Assembly (NCBI GenBank): GCA_023434365.1 | Contig: JAEYSV010000007.1 | Span: 1-35,406 of the forward strand | Source: Bacillota bacterium | Lineage (GTDB): Bacteria > Bacillota > Clostridia > Lachnospirales > Lachnospiraceae | Direction: 5' to 3' | DNA: 35,406 bases | Shown here: piece by piece, positions 23,525 to 32,800 of the stretch | Numbering within the stretch: the stretch's first letter is position 1 | Layout of the letters: every line of letters begins with the position of its first letter | The notes under the pieces: model-generated | What the model saw: the letters and a program-made list of their open reading frames with translations, nothing else | What the model was told of the DNA's origin: nothing | The model's database searches: none | Made by a program: the position numbers and the translations under genes

Positions 23525-24373
23525 ATGAGTCTTGCAGATAATATATTTATAGACATGTGTAAAGATATTCTTGATAAAGGGACAAGTACTGAAGGAGAAA
23601 AGGTACGTCCAAAGTGGGAGGATGGCACGAGTGCCTATACGGTTAAAAAGTTCGGAGTAGTAAACCGCTATGATTTGTCTAAAGAGTTTCCGGCAATTAC
23701 CTTACGAAGAACGGGAATTAAAAGCTGTATCGATGAGATTCTCTGGATCTGGCAGAAGAAATCGAATAATATAAATGATCTAAATAGTCATATATGGGAT
23801 AGTTGGGCTGATGAAACTGGCTCCATTGGGAAAGCTTATGGATATCAACTTGGTGTTAAACATCAATACAAAGAGGGCATGATGGATCAGGTGGACCGTG
23901 TGTTATACGATTTAAAACATAATCCATATAGTCGTCGAATTATGACTAATCTTTATGTTCATCAGGACCTAAGTGAAATGAATTTGTATCCTTGCGCTTA
24001 TAGCATGACTTTTAATGTAACGAAATCGAAGGATAGTGACAAACTAAAACTAAATGCAATCTTGAATCAGCGTTCTCAGGATGTCTTAGCGGCAAATAAC
24101 TGGAATGTTTGTCAATATGCTGTTCTAGTGCATATGTTAGCACAAGTAAATGATTTTGAGGTTGGCGAATTTGTTCATGTCATTGCAGATGCGCATATTT
24201 ACGATCGACATATTCCTATTATTCGCGAACTAATAGAGAGACCTACTTATGAAGCGCCAACATTTTGGATGAATCCTGACATTAAAGATTTCTACCAGTT
24301 TACAGTTGATGATTTTAGACTGGATAATTATATTACTGGACCAAAGGTAGTAAATATTCCTATTGCAGTATAA
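23525..24373 (+). CDS. thyA: Thymidylate synthase
   Basis: 282 residues from the ATG at 23525, with AGGAGG six bases upstream. The open frame extends to a TTG at 23462, but that part overlaps the promoter. It converts dUMP to dTMP using methylene-tetrahydrofolate and yields dihydrofolate. The catalytic Cys is C157 in LYPCAYSMTF. Other conserved blocks are RRTGIKSCIDEILWIWQ, HIWDSW, GKAYGYQLG, the LNQRSQDVLAANNWNVCQYAVL phosphate/pyrimidine-binding region and the C-terminal WMNPDIKDFYQFTVDDF. The layout resembles the Bacillus/phage phi3T ThyA branch rather than the E. coli type. folA follows 33 bases later and recycles the dihydrofolate product. Confidence 0.95.
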   Translation: MSLADNIFIDMCKDILDKGTSTEGEKVRPKWEDGTSAYTVKKFGVVNRYDLSKEFPAITLRRTGIKSCIDEILWIWQKKSNNINDLNSHIWDSWADETGSIGKAYGYQLGVKHQYKEGMMDQVDRVLYDLKHNPYSRRIMTNLYVHQDLSEMNLYPCAYSMTFNVTKSKDSDKLKLNAILNQRSQDVLAANNWNVCQYAVLVHMLAQVNDFEVGEFVHVIADAHIYDRHIPIIRELIERPTYEAPTFWMNPDIKDFYQFTVDDFRLDNYITGPKVVNIPIAV

Positions 24374-24406
24374 GAGATGAGTAATAGAAAGGATGTAAAC
24401 TAGTAT

Positions 24407-24901
24407 ATGAACTTAATTGTTGCAGTAGATAAAAATTGGGCCATTGGCTATCGTAATGAATTATTAGTACGAATCCCGGCCGATATGAGGTTTTTTCGAG
24501 AGGTCACAACCGGGAAAGTGGTAGTTATGGGGAGAAAAACAATGCTGTCATTCCCAGGAAGTCAGCCGTTAAAAAATAGAGAAAATATTATCCTATCAAA
24601 AAATATTAATTATCAGGTGAAGGGAGCCACTGTTGTTCACAACATTGATGAAGTTCTTGATATAGTAAAAAATTATCCTCCTGAAGATGTTTATGTCATA
24701 GGAGGGGAAACGGTTTATCGTCAGCTACTGCCATATTGTACAACGGCTCATGTTACAAAGATTGATTTTGCATATCAAGCGGATACGTATTTTCCGAACT
24801 TAGATGAAGATCCGGAATGGGAAGTGGTTGCAGATAGTGAAGAACAGACCTATTGTGACTTGGAATATTATTTTTATAAATACCAAAGAAAGCAAAAATA
24901 G
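24407..24901 (+). CDS. folA: Dihydrofolate reductase
   Basis: 164 residues, normal size. It reduces dihydrofolate to tetrahydrofolate with NADPH. Visible motifs are MNLIVAVDKNWAIGYRNELL with the Met20-type loop, the catalytic acid in IPADMRFFREVT (about D26), VVVMGRKTMLSFP for NADPH and folate binding, and the VYVIGGETVYRQLLP glycine pair. It lies directly after thyA with an AAAGGATG ribosome-binding site, so the two form a thymidylate-cycle operon. No terminator is seen before ilvE, but ilvE has its own promoter. Confidence 0.96.
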   Translation: MNLIVAVDKNWAIGYRNELLVRIPADMRFFREVTTGKVVVMGRKTMLSFPGSQPLKNRENIILSKNINYQVKGATVVHNIDEVLDIVKNYPPEDVYVIGGETVYRQLLPYCTTAHVTKIDFAYQADTYFPNLDEDPEWEVVADSEEQTYCDLEYYFYKYQRKQK

Positions 24902-24912
24902 GAAAAAAAAGC

Positions 24913-24941
24913 TTGAATTATAAACGTTATGGGACTATTAT
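24913..24941 (+). promoter_or_regulatory. Promoter of ilvE
   Basis: TTGAAT at 24913-24918, a 17-base spacer and TATTAT at 24936-24941, about 56 bases before the start. Confidence 0.55.
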
Positions 24942-24997
24942 TATTAAAACTAAGATGCACTTGATTTTGTATAAATGATGAGGAAGGATGAAAAGCA

Positions 24998-26068
24998 ATG
25001 TTAAATATCAGAATTGAGAAAACAACAAGTCCAAAAGAACTGCCGGGACAAGATAATCCGTTGACTTTTGGAACCATTTTTACCGATCACATGTTTATAA
25101 TGGATTATGAAATAGGGAAAGGCTGGTTTGATCCTAGAGTGGTACCTTATCAGCCATTAATGCTTGATCCATCTTGTATGGTATTTCATTATGGACAGGA
25201 AATGTTTGAAGGTTTGAAAGCTTATAAAACAGAAGAAGGAAAAATCTTATTATTCCGCCCAGATAAAAATATTCAACGCGCGAATAAAACCAATCGAAGA
25301 ATCTGTATTCCTGAAATACCAGAAGACATCTTTCTTGAAGCTCTTAAAACTGTAGTAAAAATAGATGAAACATGGATTCCAACCAAACCAGGAACGTCGC
25401 TTTACATACGACCATTTGTAATTGCAACGGATCCTTTCTTAGGAGTTCGCCCTTCTAATCGTTATCTGTTTATGATTATCTTATCACCAGTTGGTGCCTA
25501 TTATCCGGAAGGTCTTAATCCCGTAAAAATCTGGATAGAGGATGAATATGTTCGTGCGGTTCGTGGTGGTGTTGGAGAAGCAAAAACAGGTGCTAATTAT
25601 TGTGCATCCTTAAAAGCACAGGAAAAAGCACATGAAGAAGGCTATTCCCAGGTACTATGGTTAGATGGTGTGGATAGAAAATATATCGAAGAAGTTGGGG
25701 CAATGAATATTTTCTTTAAGATTAATGGGAAGTTAATAACACCTCAGTTAAATGGTAGTATCTTGCCTGGAGTAACTAGAGATTCTGTTTTAACGTTAGC
25801 CAGACATTGGAATCTTCCAGTAGAAGAACGAAAAATATCGGTGGATGAGATTTATCAGGCAGCGAAGGATGGTTCATTAGAAGAAGTATTCGGTACTGGT
25901 ACAGCAGCAGTAATCTCACCAGTTGGTCATCTTCGTTTTGAAGATCATGTAATTCAGGTCAAAGATGGTGGTATCGGTGAAGTAAGTCAGAGATTATACG
26001 ATACGGTAACCGGTATTCAGTTAGGCAAGGTACAAGATGAGTTTGGCTGGACAGTAGAAGTAAAATAA
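24998..26068 (+). CDS. ilvE: Branched-chain amino acid aminotransferase
   Basis: 356 residues. A fold-type IV PLP enzyme that transfers the amino group between glutamate and the keto-acids of Leu, Ile and Val. The catalytic Lys is K196 in GVGEAKTGANYCASL. The segment EEVGAMNIFF and the phosphate-binding GTGTAAVISPV loop are conserved. Length and sequence fit the longer eukaryote/Bacillus-type BCAT rather than the roughly 309-residue E. coli IlvE. The start has GAGGAAGG upstream. It is monocistronic, ending at a clear terminator. No other ilv or leu genes are in the window, and I see no T-box. Confidence 0.95.
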   Translation: MLNIRIEKTTSPKELPGQDNPLTFGTIFTDHMFIMDYEIGKGWFDPRVVPYQPLMLDPSCMVFHYGQEMFEGLKAYKTEEGKILLFRPDKNIQRANKTNRRICIPEIPEDIFLEALKTVVKIDETWIPTKPGTSLYIRPFVIATDPFLGVRPSNRYLFMIILSPVGAYYPEGLNPVKIWIEDEYVRAVRGGVGEAKTGANYCASLKAQEKAHEEGYSQVLWLDGVDRKYIEEVGAMNIFFKINGKLITPQLNGSILPGVTRDSVLTLARHWNLPVEERKISVDEIYQAAKDGSLEEVFGTGTAAVISPVGHLRFEDHVIQVKDGGIGEVSQRLYDTVTGIQLGKVQDEFGWTVEVK

Positions 26069-26074
26069 TAGTTA

Positions 26075-26116
26075 GAGTCTGCGAATGGAGTAGAAACTTC
26101 GGACGCAGGCTCTTTT
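26075..26116 (+). terminator. Terminator after ilvE
   Basis: GAGTCTGCG (26075-26083) pairs with CGCAGGCTC (26104-26112), with one G-U pair and a 20-nt loop, followed by TTTT. The T-run is also the first part of structured repeat copy 3. Confidence 0.88.
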
Positions 26117-26203
26117 ATGATATAGGAAATTGCTAATTTCCTATATCATAAAAAACGCTCCGCGAGGATCGTACTGCGGCGGAAATGAAAAATGTCGCTT
26201 AAG
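26113..26203 (+). repeat. Structured dispersed repeat, copy 3 (3' truncated)
   Basis: H1 is 26113-26131 with 26135-26153 (loop gct), perfect. The downstream part matches copy 1 closely through CGCTCCGCGAGGATCG, CTGCGGCGG and AATGTCGC. It then diverges after about 26203, so the right-hand halves of H2 and all of H3 are missing. Confidence 0.9.
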
Positions 26204-26281
26204 AGTATATAGGAGGTTAGTAGTTATGAAGTGAAGTGTCTTCGCATATGATATAAAAGATACTCAGGAGGGATATGTCCT

Positions 26282-27139
26282 ATGAAGCGAAGATCAAGAA
26301 AAATAAATAATGTATGGTTAGGTGCATTTATACTATTTGCCTTTCTTGCCTGTTACCTTGTCGAAACGAATGCTCCTGGGTATGGAGCTGGAAGAATTAC
26401 ATACGGTGAGATGATTAGACGAACTACAGCAAACCAAACAAGTGAAGGTACCGAGAGCGTAATGAATCAAGAAGAAGTCGAGATGGAAAATGAGCTCGCA
26501 AGGCCAGTGCGTAAAGTAGCCTTTCTTACCTTTGATGATGGTCCGAGTGAGAATACAAAGAAAGTGCTTGATATCCTTGAGCAGTATAATATCCGTGCTA
26601 CATTTTTTATGGTAGGTGAGGAAATTACACCTGAGCGAGAGGATATGATTCGTAAAATGGTAGCTGACGGGCATCTGATTGGTGTGCATACCTATTCTCA
26701 TGATCGGCAAGCTATCTATCAATCAGAAACCTCATGTATTGAGGATTTTATGAGGGTCTATAATCGTATTGTAGAGGTAACCGGAGTAGAGCCTGTGTAT
26801 TATCGCTTCCCATATGGAAGTGCTAATTATTATATTACCGGATTTGGTAAACAAGTAATAAGCGAAATGGAGAAAGAAGGACTTGTTTACTATGACTGGA
26901 ATGTATCAGCGGAAGATTCAGTTGGTAAAACAACACAATCAGCCATACTCAACAATATCAAAATTTTTAAGAAATATAATGAACCAGTTATATTACTACA
27001 TGATGGTTCAATTAATGATCTAACGGCGAAAACATTACCAATAATTATAGAAAAAATAATAGCAGCAGGATATGAGTTTGACACAATTGACCATAGGAGT
27101 AAACCGTACCAGTGGAAACATAATTGGGAGCAAAAGTAA
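26282..27139 (+). CDS. NodB-domain polysaccharide deacetylase
   Basis: 285 residues. A signal-anchor helix (about 9-28) puts the enzyme outside the membrane. A NodB deacetylase domain (about 78-270) carries all five motifs: TFDDGP (metal and base aspartates), HTYSHD (two metal histidines), RFPYGS, DWNVSAED and LLHDG with the catalytic histidine. It removes N-acetyl groups from peptidoglycan or another glycan. AGGAGGG lies nine bases upstream. It has the size and motifs of sporulation or wall deacetylases such as PdaA. The SpoIID-like gene 56 bases downstream makes a spore-wall role plausible but unproven. Confidence 0.92.
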   Translation: MKRRSRKINNVWLGAFILFAFLACYLVETNAPGYGAGRITYGEMIRRTTANQTSEGTESVMNQEEVEMENELARPVRKVAFLTFDDGPSENTKKVLDILEQYNIRATFFMVGEEITPEREDMIRKMVADGHLIGVHTYSHDRQAIYQSETSCIEDFMRVYNRIVEVTGVEPVYYRFPYGSANYYITGFGKQVISEMEKEGLVYYDWNVSAEDSVGKTTQSAILNNIKIFKKYNEPVILLHDGSINDLTAKTLPIIIEKIIAAGYEFDTIDHRSKPYQWKHNWEQK

Positions 27140-27195
27140 GCACATATCATTTCTAGAATACATATGTTAATAATAAAAGAATATTAGAGGAAATT

Positions 27196-28461
27196 ATGCA
27201 TAATAAGATTGTCTATCCAGCAGATGTCAGTACACAATCATTTGGTAGACTACGCGTTAATGTAACATCTATACTAAACTCCTTCCCAGTTGAAGGAGCA
27301 TCTATTAGCGTGGGCTATACAGGCGTACCAGATAGCCAAATAGAAACGATACAGACTGATGCTACTGGTAACACACCTGAGATAGAATTACCAGCACCAC
27401 CAATAGACTATTCGTTAGAGCCGGGAGCAGAACAACCATACTCAGAATTTACGCTTCGTATTCGTGCGGAAGGTTTTAGTAGTGTAGAGGTGGATGGCGT
27501 TCAAATTCTTCCAGAGGTTACTGCTATTCAGAATGCAAACTTAGAAGTAGAGGAAGCACCAGAAGAGGAGGCTCTTTATGTAATTCCTCCGCATACGTTA
27601 TTTGGTGACTTCCCACCGAAGATTGCGGAGTCAGAAATCAAATCACCTGCAGAAACCGGACAGATCGTGTTAGACCGGGTTGTAATACCAGAGTTTATTG
27701 TCGTTCATGACGGACCTCCTACCGATCGGGGAGCCAAAAACCATTATGTAAGATATCGAGATTACATTAATAATGTTGCTTCAAGTGAGATTTATTCCAC
27801 CTGGCCTGAGGCAACGATATTAGCCAATGTATTAGCAATTCAGTCCTTTACATTAAACCGTGTTTTTACGGAATGGTACCGCAATCGTGGTTTCAACTTT
27901 ACAATCACAAGTTCCACTGCTTTTGATCACAAATGGGTACCCGGTAGAAATATCTTTGAACCAATTACCAGAGTGGTAGATACTGTTTTTGTCAATTACT
28001 TATCAAGACCAGATGTAATACAACCAATCTTAACACAGTATTGTGATGGTCAGAGAACACAGTGCCCAAACTGGATGACACAATGGGGTTCCAAATCACT
28101 TGGTGAAGAAGGTTATACTGCAATTGAAATCCTAAGGAATTTTTATGGAAGTAATATGTTTATCAATACAGCTCCAGAAGTAGCTGGTGTACCAGTTTCG
28201 TGGCCAGGCACATCGCTTCAGAGAGGCTCAAGAAGCAATAATGTTAGAACAATTCAAAACCAGTTAAATGTCATTAGCAGGGGGTATCCATTAATTCCAA
28301 AGCTCGCAGAGGATGGTGTATTTGGGCCAAAAACAGAAAACTCAGTAAAGGTATTCCAGCAAGTATTTAAACTGCCGCAGACAGGAGTAGTTGACTTTAC
28401 TACATGGTATAAAATTAGTGAAATATATGTAGCGGTTAGTAGAATTGCGGAATTAACATAA
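27196..28461 (+). CDS. SpoIID-like protein with C-terminal peptidoglycan-binding domain
   Basis: 421 residues. Residues about 10-110 look like an Ig/carboxypeptidase-regulatory-type beta domain. The middle region resembles SpoIID/LytB lytic transglycosylases. IYSTWPEATILANVLAIQSF corresponds to the SpoIID PEALKAQAVAART helix, with candidate catalytic E205. MTQWGSKSLGEEGYTAIEIL corresponds to the SpoIID GxSQYGAxGMAxxGYxxxEIL block. A CDGQRTQC pair precedes it. Residues about 335-415 are a PG_binding_1 domain (RGSRSNNVRTIQNQLN, then EDGVFGPKTENSVKVFQ). No signal peptide is visible, which is odd for a wall enzyme and suggests release by another route or action inside the spore mother cell. AGAGGA lies upstream. 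The SpoIID relation is my alignment by eye. Confidence 0.75.
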   Translation: MHNKIVYPADVSTQSFGRLRVNVTSILNSFPVEGASISVGYTGVPDSQIETIQTDATGNTPEIELPAPPIDYSLEPGAEQPYSEFTLRIRAEGFSSVEVDGVQILPEVTAIQNANLEVEEAPEEEALYVIPPHTLFGDFPPKIAESEIKSPAETGQIVLDRVVIPEFIVVHDGPPTDRGAKNHYVRYRDYINNVASSEIYSTWPEATILANVLAIQSFTLNRVFTEWYRNRGFNFTITSSTAFDHKWVPGRNIFEPITRVVDTVFVNYLSRPDVIQPILTQYCDGQRTQCPNWMTQWGSKSLGEEGYTAIEILRNFYGSNMFINTAPEVAGVPVSWPGTSLQRGSRSNNVRTIQNQLNVISRGYPLIPKLAEDGVFGPKTENSVKVFQQVFKLPQTGVVDFTTWYKISEIYVAVSRIAELT

Positions 28462-28483
28462 GCAAGATGAAGAGAGTATAACG

Positions 28484-28512
28484 ACGCGTCTGATTGAGTC
28501 AGGCGCGTTTTT
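28484..28512 (+). terminator. Terminator after the SpoIID-like gene
   Basis: ACGCGTCTGA (28484-28493) pairs with TCAGGCGCGT (28499-28508), with one G-U pair, followed by a T-run. A second small inverted repeat (ttttacaa / ttgtaaaa) starts within the T-run. Confidence 0.92.
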
Positions 28513-28568
28513 TACAACCTCTTTGTAAAACTAATAAATAAAGCTAGTTTAATTAATAAATAAAGTTC

Positions 28569-28597
28569 TTGTATTCCTAATAGACTTATGATAGAAT
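28569..28597 (+). promoter_or_regulatory. Promoter of carAB
   Basis: TTGTAT at 28569-28574, a 17-base spacer and TAGAAT at 28592-28597. It would give a leader of about 150 nt before carA. Confidence 0.7.
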
Positions 28598-28629
28598 ACT
28601 ACCAATTTAGGCATAAGTAGCTTAGTCAG

Positions 28630-28672
28630 AAAAGAAGTTCCGCTAAAGGTGGCGGTTTTACTCTTTTTTTTT
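28630..28672 (+). terminator. Terminator-like hairpin in the carA leader (possible attenuator)
   Basis: CCGCTA (28640-28645) pairs with TGGCGG (28650-28655) around an AAGG loop. Outer AAAAGA (28630-28635) can pair with TCTTTT (28662-28667). A run of T follows, to 28672. It lies between the promoter and carA, so it would stop most transcripts unless read through is regulated. No PyrR-binding consensus is recognised. Confidence 0.6.
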
Positions 28673-28751
28673 GCGTATTTTTCTAGAGGCAGAGATTGTT
28701 AAATATCTGCACAGTCTAAAGACTATAGAAAAAGAAAGGAATAGGTGAAAT

Positions 28752-29855
28752 ATGAAGGCTTTTCTCATACTAGAAGACGGAACAACATTTACAGGAGTTA
28801 GTATCGGATCACAAAAAGAGATCATTAGCGAAATCGTATTTAATACTTCAATGACTGGGTATCTGGAGGTATTGACTGATCCAAGCTATGCAGGGCAAGC
28901 TGTAGTAATGACATATCCACTTATCGGAAACTACGGGGTATGCTATCAAGATATGGAATCTACTAAGGCCTGGCCAGATGGCTACATTGTAAGAGAGATT
29001 GCAAGAACACCAAGTAACTTTCGAAGCGAAGATAGTATCGAAACCTTCTTAAAGAAACATGACATTCCAGGGATTGCAGGTATTGATACGCGTGCATTGA
29101 CCAAAATATTACGTGAAAAAGGTACGATGAATGGGATGATAACTACCAACGAGGCGTATCATATTGAGGAAGTAAAAGAGCGTCTAAAAGATTACTGCGT
29201 GCAAGGAGTTGTTAGTAAGGTAAGTTGTAAGGAAGCTCATTCCTATCAACCTGGAGATTTTGAAACTGACTCAACTAATGTAAATGGGCTCAAAGTAGCC
29301 TTAATGGATTTTGGAAGTAAGAACAATATTGCTCGCTCTCTAGTAAAGAGAGGATGTCAGGTAACCATTTACCCGGCGGATACTAAGGCAGAAGAAATCA
29401 TTAATGCAAAACCAGATGGTATTATGCTTAGCAACGGACCGGGAGACCCTGCAGAATGCATTGAGATAATAGAGGAGCTTAAGAAACTCTTTCACTCCAA
29501 TATCCCAATCTTTGCAATATGCCTTGGTCATCAGTTATTAGCACTAGCCAATGGAGCAAAGACACACAAAATGAAATATGGCCATCGTGGAGCGAATCAT
29601 CCAGTGAAAGATCTAAGTACTGGTCGTGTCTACATCTCTTCTCAAAATCATGGATATGTGGTGGAAGAGGAAAGTATTGATAAAAGTGTAGCCGAAATTA
29701 GTTTTATTAATGTCAATGATCAAACGATAGAGGGGCTACATTATCTGAATAAGAATGTGTTTACTGTGCAGTTTCATCCAGAAGCTTGCGCTGGTCCGAG
29801 AGATAGTGAGTTTTTATTCGATAGATTTATTCATATGATGGAGGTGAGTCAATAA
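28752..29855 (+). CDS. carA: Carbamoyl phosphate synthase small subunit
   Basis: 367 residues, full length. It hydrolyses glutamine and channels ammonia to CarB for carbamoyl phosphate, used for pyrimidines and arginine. The N-terminal CPS small-chain domain has NTSMTGYLEVLTDPSYAGQ and GIAGIDTRALTK. The C-terminal class I glutaminase domain has the nucleophile Cys in FAICLGHQLLALA, SNGPGDP, and the His-Glu pair in VQFHPEACAGP. GAAAGGAATAGG lies upstream. It overlaps carB by one base (TAATG), which implies translational coupling. Confidence 0.98.
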   Translation: MKAFLILEDGTTFTGVSIGSQKEIISEIVFNTSMTGYLEVLTDPSYAGQAVVMTYPLIGNYGVCYQDMESTKAWPDGYIVREIARTPSNFRSEDSIETFLKKHDIPGIAGIDTRALTKILREKGTMNGMITTNEAYHIEEVKERLKDYCVQGVVSKVSCKEAHSYQPGDFETDSTNVNGLKVALMDFGSKNNIARSLVKRGCQVTIYPADTKAEEIINAKPDGIMLSNGPGDPAECIEIIEELKKLFHSNIPIFAICLGHQLLALANGAKTHKMKYGHRGANHPVKDLSTGRVYISSQNHGYVVEEESIDKSVAEISFINVNDQTIEGLHYLNKNVFTVQFHPEACAGPRDSEFLFDRFIHMMEVSQ

Positions 29856-32800
29856 TGCCAAAGAACAATAGTATTAAGAAAGTCTTAGTAATTGGTTCCG
29901 GCCCAATTGTAATTGGTCAGGCCGCTGAATTTGACTATGCAGGGACGCAGGCGTGTCGTTCCTTAAAAGAAGAAGGGCTGGAGGTAATTCTAATTAATTC
30001 CAATCCTGCTACCATCATGACAGATAAAGACATTGCAGATAAAGTGTACATAGAGCCACTGACTGTTGATGTAGTAAAGCAACTCATAAAGAAAGAAAAG
30101 CCAGATAGTGTGTTACCAACGCTTGGAGGCCAGGCAGCATTAAATATTGCCATGGAACTTGATGAATGTGGCTTCTTGCAGGAAAATGATGTTAATTTGA
30201 TAGGCACCACATCACTTACTATAAAGAAGGCAGAAGATCGGCTTGAATTTAAGACGACAATGGAGAAAATCGGAGAACCATGTGCTGCCAGTCTGGTAGT
30301 GAATAATGTTAAGGATGCAATAGCCTTTGCCAATACGATTGGATACCCAGTTGTCATTCGTCCAGCCTATACCCTGGGCGGCAGCGGTGGTGGAATAGCG
30401 GATAATGCAACTGAGTTAGAAGACATCTGCTCTAACGGACTTAGATTAAGCCGTGTTGGCCAATGTCTGATTGAACGTTGTATTGCCGGATGGAAAGAGA
30501 TTGAATATGAAGTAATGCGTGATAGTGCCGGCAACTGTATTACCGTATGTAATATGGAGAACTTGGACCCAGTTGGGGTGCATACCGGAGATAGTATAGT
30601 TGTAGCTCCTTCTCAGACATTAGCAGATAAAGAGCATCAAATGCTTCGTAGTTCTGCACTTAACATCATTAGTGAACTTAAGATAACAGGTGGATGTAAT
30701 GTTCAGTACGCGTTGAACCCAGATACATTTGAATACTGTGTAATTGAGGTAAACCCTAGGGTAAGCCGTTCCTCAGCGTTAGCAAGTAAGGCGACCGGAT
30801 ATCCGATAGCAAAAGTAGCAGCAAAAATCGCGCTTGGTTATACCTTGGATGAAATCAAAAACGTAATAACTGGTAAAACTTACGCAAGCTTTGAGCCTGC
30901 GCTAGATTATTGTGTCGTAAAAATTCCAAGACTACCATTTGACAAATTCATTACTGCAAAACGTACGTTAACTACTCAGATGAAAGCAACCGGGGAAGTC
31001 ATGAGTATCTGCACGAACTTCGAAGGCGCCCTGATGAAAGCACTTCGTTCTTTGGAACAACATATCGATAGTTTAATAACGACCGAATATAACGAGTTAA
31101 CCAACGAAGAGATAATAGAGCAACTGCATCTTGTAGATGACCGAAGAATCTTTGTCATAGCAGAAGCGATTCGTCGTGGTATCAGCCACTGTGAAATTAA
31201 CCAAATTACAAAAATTGACCTCTGGTTTATTGATAAGATTGCCATTTTAGTGGAGATGGAGGAAACATTAATAACGTCTGAGTTAACTCCGGAACTTCTA
31301 GCTGAAGCAAAACGTCTTGAATTCCCAGATAAAGTGATTGCTAAGTTAACAAAGATGACAGAACAGGAAGTCCTTGCAATGCGTCGCCAGCATTCTATTA
31401 CAGCAGCATTTAAAATGGTAGATACTTGTGCAGCTGAGTTTGAAGCAAGTACTCCATATTATTATAGCTGCTTTGGAAGTACCTGTGAAGTAGAGCCATA
31501 TAGCGATAAAAAGAAAATCTTAGTGCTTGGTTCTGGACCAATCCGTATCGGTCAGGGAATAGAATTTGACTACTGTAGTGTGCATGCGACCTGGGCACTA
31601 AAGCAAAATGGTTATGAAACGATTATTATTAATAACAATCCTGAAACGGTAAGCACTGATTTTGATATTGCTGATAAATTATACTTTGAACCGTTAACTC
31701 CAGAGGATGTGCAAAACATCGTGGATGTAGAACAACCTTATGGAGCGGTTGTACAATTTGGAGGTCAGACGGCGATTAAATTGACCGAAGCACTATTAAA
31801 AATGGGAGTTAAAATTCTAGGTACCAGTGCAGAAAATGTGGATGCGGCGGAAGATAGGGAGTTATTCGATGATATACTAGAGGAATGCTGTATTCCAAGA
31901 CCACAAGGCAAGACCGTTTATACCACCGAAGAAGCAATTGCAGCAGCCAATGAACTAGGATATCCGGTACTTGTTCGACCTTCTTATGTACTCGGGGGAC
32001 AGGGAATGCAAATTGCAATTAATGATGAGGATGTATGCGAATTCATGGCCATCATTAACCGCACGGTTCAAGAACACCCAATTTTAGTTGATAAATATCT
32101 GATGGGCAAAGAAGTGGAAGTAGACGCAGTATGCGATGGAGATGATATCTTAATCCCGGGCATTATGGAACATGTAGAACGAGCAGGCATTCATTCTGGT
32201 GATAGTATTAGTGTGTATCCAACCCAGAATGTTAGCAGCAAATGTATACGCGTCATAGAGGATTATACGAGAAAACTGGCAAAATCACTTCATGTTATCG
32301 GACTGATCAATATTCAGTTTATCGTATATCAGGAAGAGGTATATGTGATTGAAGTAAATCCGAGATCCTCACGTACCGTGCCATATATTAGCAAAGTAAC
32401 CAATATTCCAATTGTAGATCTCGCTAGTAAAGTAATCTTGGGTGCCAAAATCAGAGATCTTGGTTATACTCCTGGACTGCAGCCATTAAGTAAATATATA
32501 GCAGTAAAGATGCCAGTATTCTCCTTTGAGAAACTACGAGGCGCTGATATCAGCCTAGGGCCAGAAATGAAATCTACCGGAGAATGCCTAGGAATTAGTG
32601 AAGATTTTAATGAAGCGTTATATAAAGCATTTTTAGGAAGTGGAGTAAACCTTCCAAAGCATAAGAAAATGATTATGACAGTAAAAGATTCTGACAAACT
32701 AGAAGCAGTAGAGGTGGGCAGAAGATTTAAAGCATTAGGCTACGATATCTTTGCGACAAGAAGTACCGCTAGGTTCCTTAATCAGCATGGTGTTCTTACC

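Noticed and set aside
24902..24997. T-box or leucine leader before ilvE
   Set aside because: The 96-base gap has a plausible promoter but no room for and no sign of a T-box or leader peptide.
28598..28751. PyrR-type attenuator or known riboswitch before carA
   Set aside because: A terminator hairpin is present, but I see no PyrR-binding loop, anti-anti-terminator or riboswitch core, so only a generic attenuator is claimed.
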